From AP-16 sp036395835 (lineage in GTDB: Bacteria; Pseudomonadota; Alphaproteobacteria; Rhizobiales; Xanthobacteraceae), in the NCBI GenBank assembly GCA_036395835.1, contig DASWCW010000315.1, positions 1 to 14,421 on the forward strand: DNA of 14,421 bases. The letters are read 5' to 3'. This document shows, piece by piece, positions 13,605-14,421 of this stretch. The notes beneath the pieces are model-generated. The model saw nothing but the letters and a program-made list of their open reading frames with translations, did not search any database and was not told the origin of the DNA. The position numbers and the translations under genes were made by a program. Position 1 is the first letter of the stretch. The number at the start of each line of letters is the position of its first letter.

Positions 13605-14408
13605 TCATCGCGGGCCTTGCTTCAGCCGTGCCGGATCGAACCGATCGACCTCGCCGAGCAGCTCGATGAACGCCCGCGCGCCGAACTCGAGCGCGGCCTT
13701 GCCCTTGTCCGCGGTCGCGTCTCTCGCGTCCCCCATCGCGCCCGAGGCATGGAGGTCCTGGCTCATCCAGCCGAGCCGGGCCGGCCGGTCGATGCCCAGG
13801 TAGCGGAACTCGCGCGCCAGTTCGATTCCGGCGGAAGCGAAGGTTTGCGCGCGCTCGGCGCGCACCAGCTCGGGATTTGCGGCAAGCAGGATCGAGGTCT
13901 CGACGGCGCCGGCGTGAATGCCGTGGACCAGCTCCTGCTGCGTGAACAGCCCGTCCGGATAGCCGAAGCCGGACCAGGAGCAGGTAACGGCAACCATGGC
14001 GAGCCGCACCCGCAGATCCCGGCCGACGAGGTCGACGGCCGAAACATTGCCGCCGTGGCTGTTGGCGATGACGAGCTTGCGCACCCCGGCGCGATGCACG
14101 CTCTCGCCGATCTCGACAAGCGTGCGGATCAAGGTCTCGGCCGAAACCGTCAGCGTGCCCGGAAACGCGCGGTGCTCGTCCGAGGTGCCGATCGAGAGCA
14201 TCGGCAGGAAGCTGACCGGAAGCCCGGCCGGCAGCCATTCGCGTGCCCGCGACAGATACGCGGCGGCGATATAGGCATCGGCCCCGAGCGGGAGGTGCGG
14301 CCCATGCTGCTCGACGGCCGCGACCGGCAGCACCGCGATCCAGCGCGCCTGATCGGCGCCGGCGAAATCCTCCCAGGTCATCTCGACCCAGTCGCGTTTG
14401 GGCAGCAC
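13605..14408 (-). CDS. Creatininase family amidohydrolase
   Basis: 267 residues, the usual size. The metal-binding and catalytic pattern is complete: E33-Q-H35-G in VEQHGPHLPLGAD44, H118 in ANSHGGN and E170 in HAGAVETS, as expected for the dinuclear creatininase fold. Family members hydrolyse cyclic or linear amides: creatinine to creatine, formamides (ArfB) and the mycofactocin precursor peptide (MftE). The substrate here is not readable. The gene converges on the RLAN ligase gene. The start used is GTG at 14408 with GGAGAG at the window edge about 9 bases upstream; the frame stays open beyond 14421, so a start outside the window is possible. Confidence 0.9.
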   Translation of the reverse strand: MLPKRDWVEMTWEDFAGADQARWIAVLPVAAVEQHGPHLPLGADAYIAAAYLSRAREWLPAGLPVSFLPMLSIGTSDEHRAFPGTLTVSAETLIRTLVEIGESVHRAGVRKLVIANSHGGNVSAVDLVGRDLRVRLAMVAVTCSWSGFGYPDGLFTQQELVHGIHAGAVETSILLAANPELVRAERAQTFASAGIELAREFRYLGIDRPARLGWMSQDLHASGAMGDARDATADKGKAALEFGARAFIELLGEVDRFDPARLKQGPR

Positions 14409-14421
14409 CGAACCGCTCTCC

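Noticed and set aside
1..14421. CRISPR array, tRNA, rRNA or insertion sequence
   Set aside because: No regularly spaced direct repeats, no cloverleaf with conserved arms, no rRNA sequence and no transposase-like protein were found on either strand.

Overview
The window reads as chromosomal DNA of a high-GC alphaproteobacterium, most likely Hyphomicrobiales near Bradyrhizobium, Rhodopseudomonas or Xanthobacteraceae. This rests on the GC-rich third-position bias, the protein sequences (fused indolepyruvate oxidoreductase, type III ornithine decarboxylase, RLAN-type RimK protein) and dispersed intergenic palindromes of the kind common in that order. No tRNA, rRNA, CRISPR array or transposase gene was found.

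Layout. Positions 1-720 (minus) are the N-terminal 240 residues of an indolepyruvate ferredoxin oxidoreductase family protein. Positions 721-1171 hold its putative promoter, a long palindrome and a C-terminal scrap of a short-chain dehydrogenase, cut off by a repeat. Positions 1172-2830 (plus) are a compact cobalt-type nitrile hydratase operon: alpha, beta and accessory protein. Converging on it 3 bases away is a metal-transport pair on the minus strand: a NicO-family Ni/Co permease with a His-rich loop (2834-3898) and an overlapping DUF1007 periplasmic protein (3889-4539). After a palindromic repeat come a gamma-glutamyltransferase-family amidohydrolase (4725-6311, minus) and a divergent 84-residue membrane protein (6504-6758). 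A structured leader (about 6960-7250), proposed to be the alphaproteobacterial speF element, precedes an ornithine decarboxylase (7259-8389). Converging with it are a WD40 protein (8451-9455) and a COG0523/CobW GTPase (9655-10668), both minus.

The most interesting part is 9655-13534. Divergent from the CobW-type GTPase is a two-gene operon with an ATGA overlap: a GNAT acetyltransferase fused to a C39/papain-like peptidase (10938-12077), and an RLAN-domain RimK-like ATP-grasp ligase (12074-13534). This is a recognised but functionally uncharacterised peptide ligation/modification pair. Between the divergent units lies a 21-base near-perfect palindrome (10859-10879) that closely resembles a Zur operator and overlaps a plausible -10 element of the ligase operon. 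The prediction is that this peptide-modifying system, probably with the GTPase, is derepressed under zinc starvation. A convergent creatininase-family amidohydrolase (13605-14408, minus) closes the window.

Metal handling recurs: Co-nitrile hydratase, Ni/Co permease, CobW GTPase with CxCC and His-rich segments, Zur-like site. The nitrile hydratase and NicO genes may be functionally linked, but they are on opposite strands and no shared regulation is visible.
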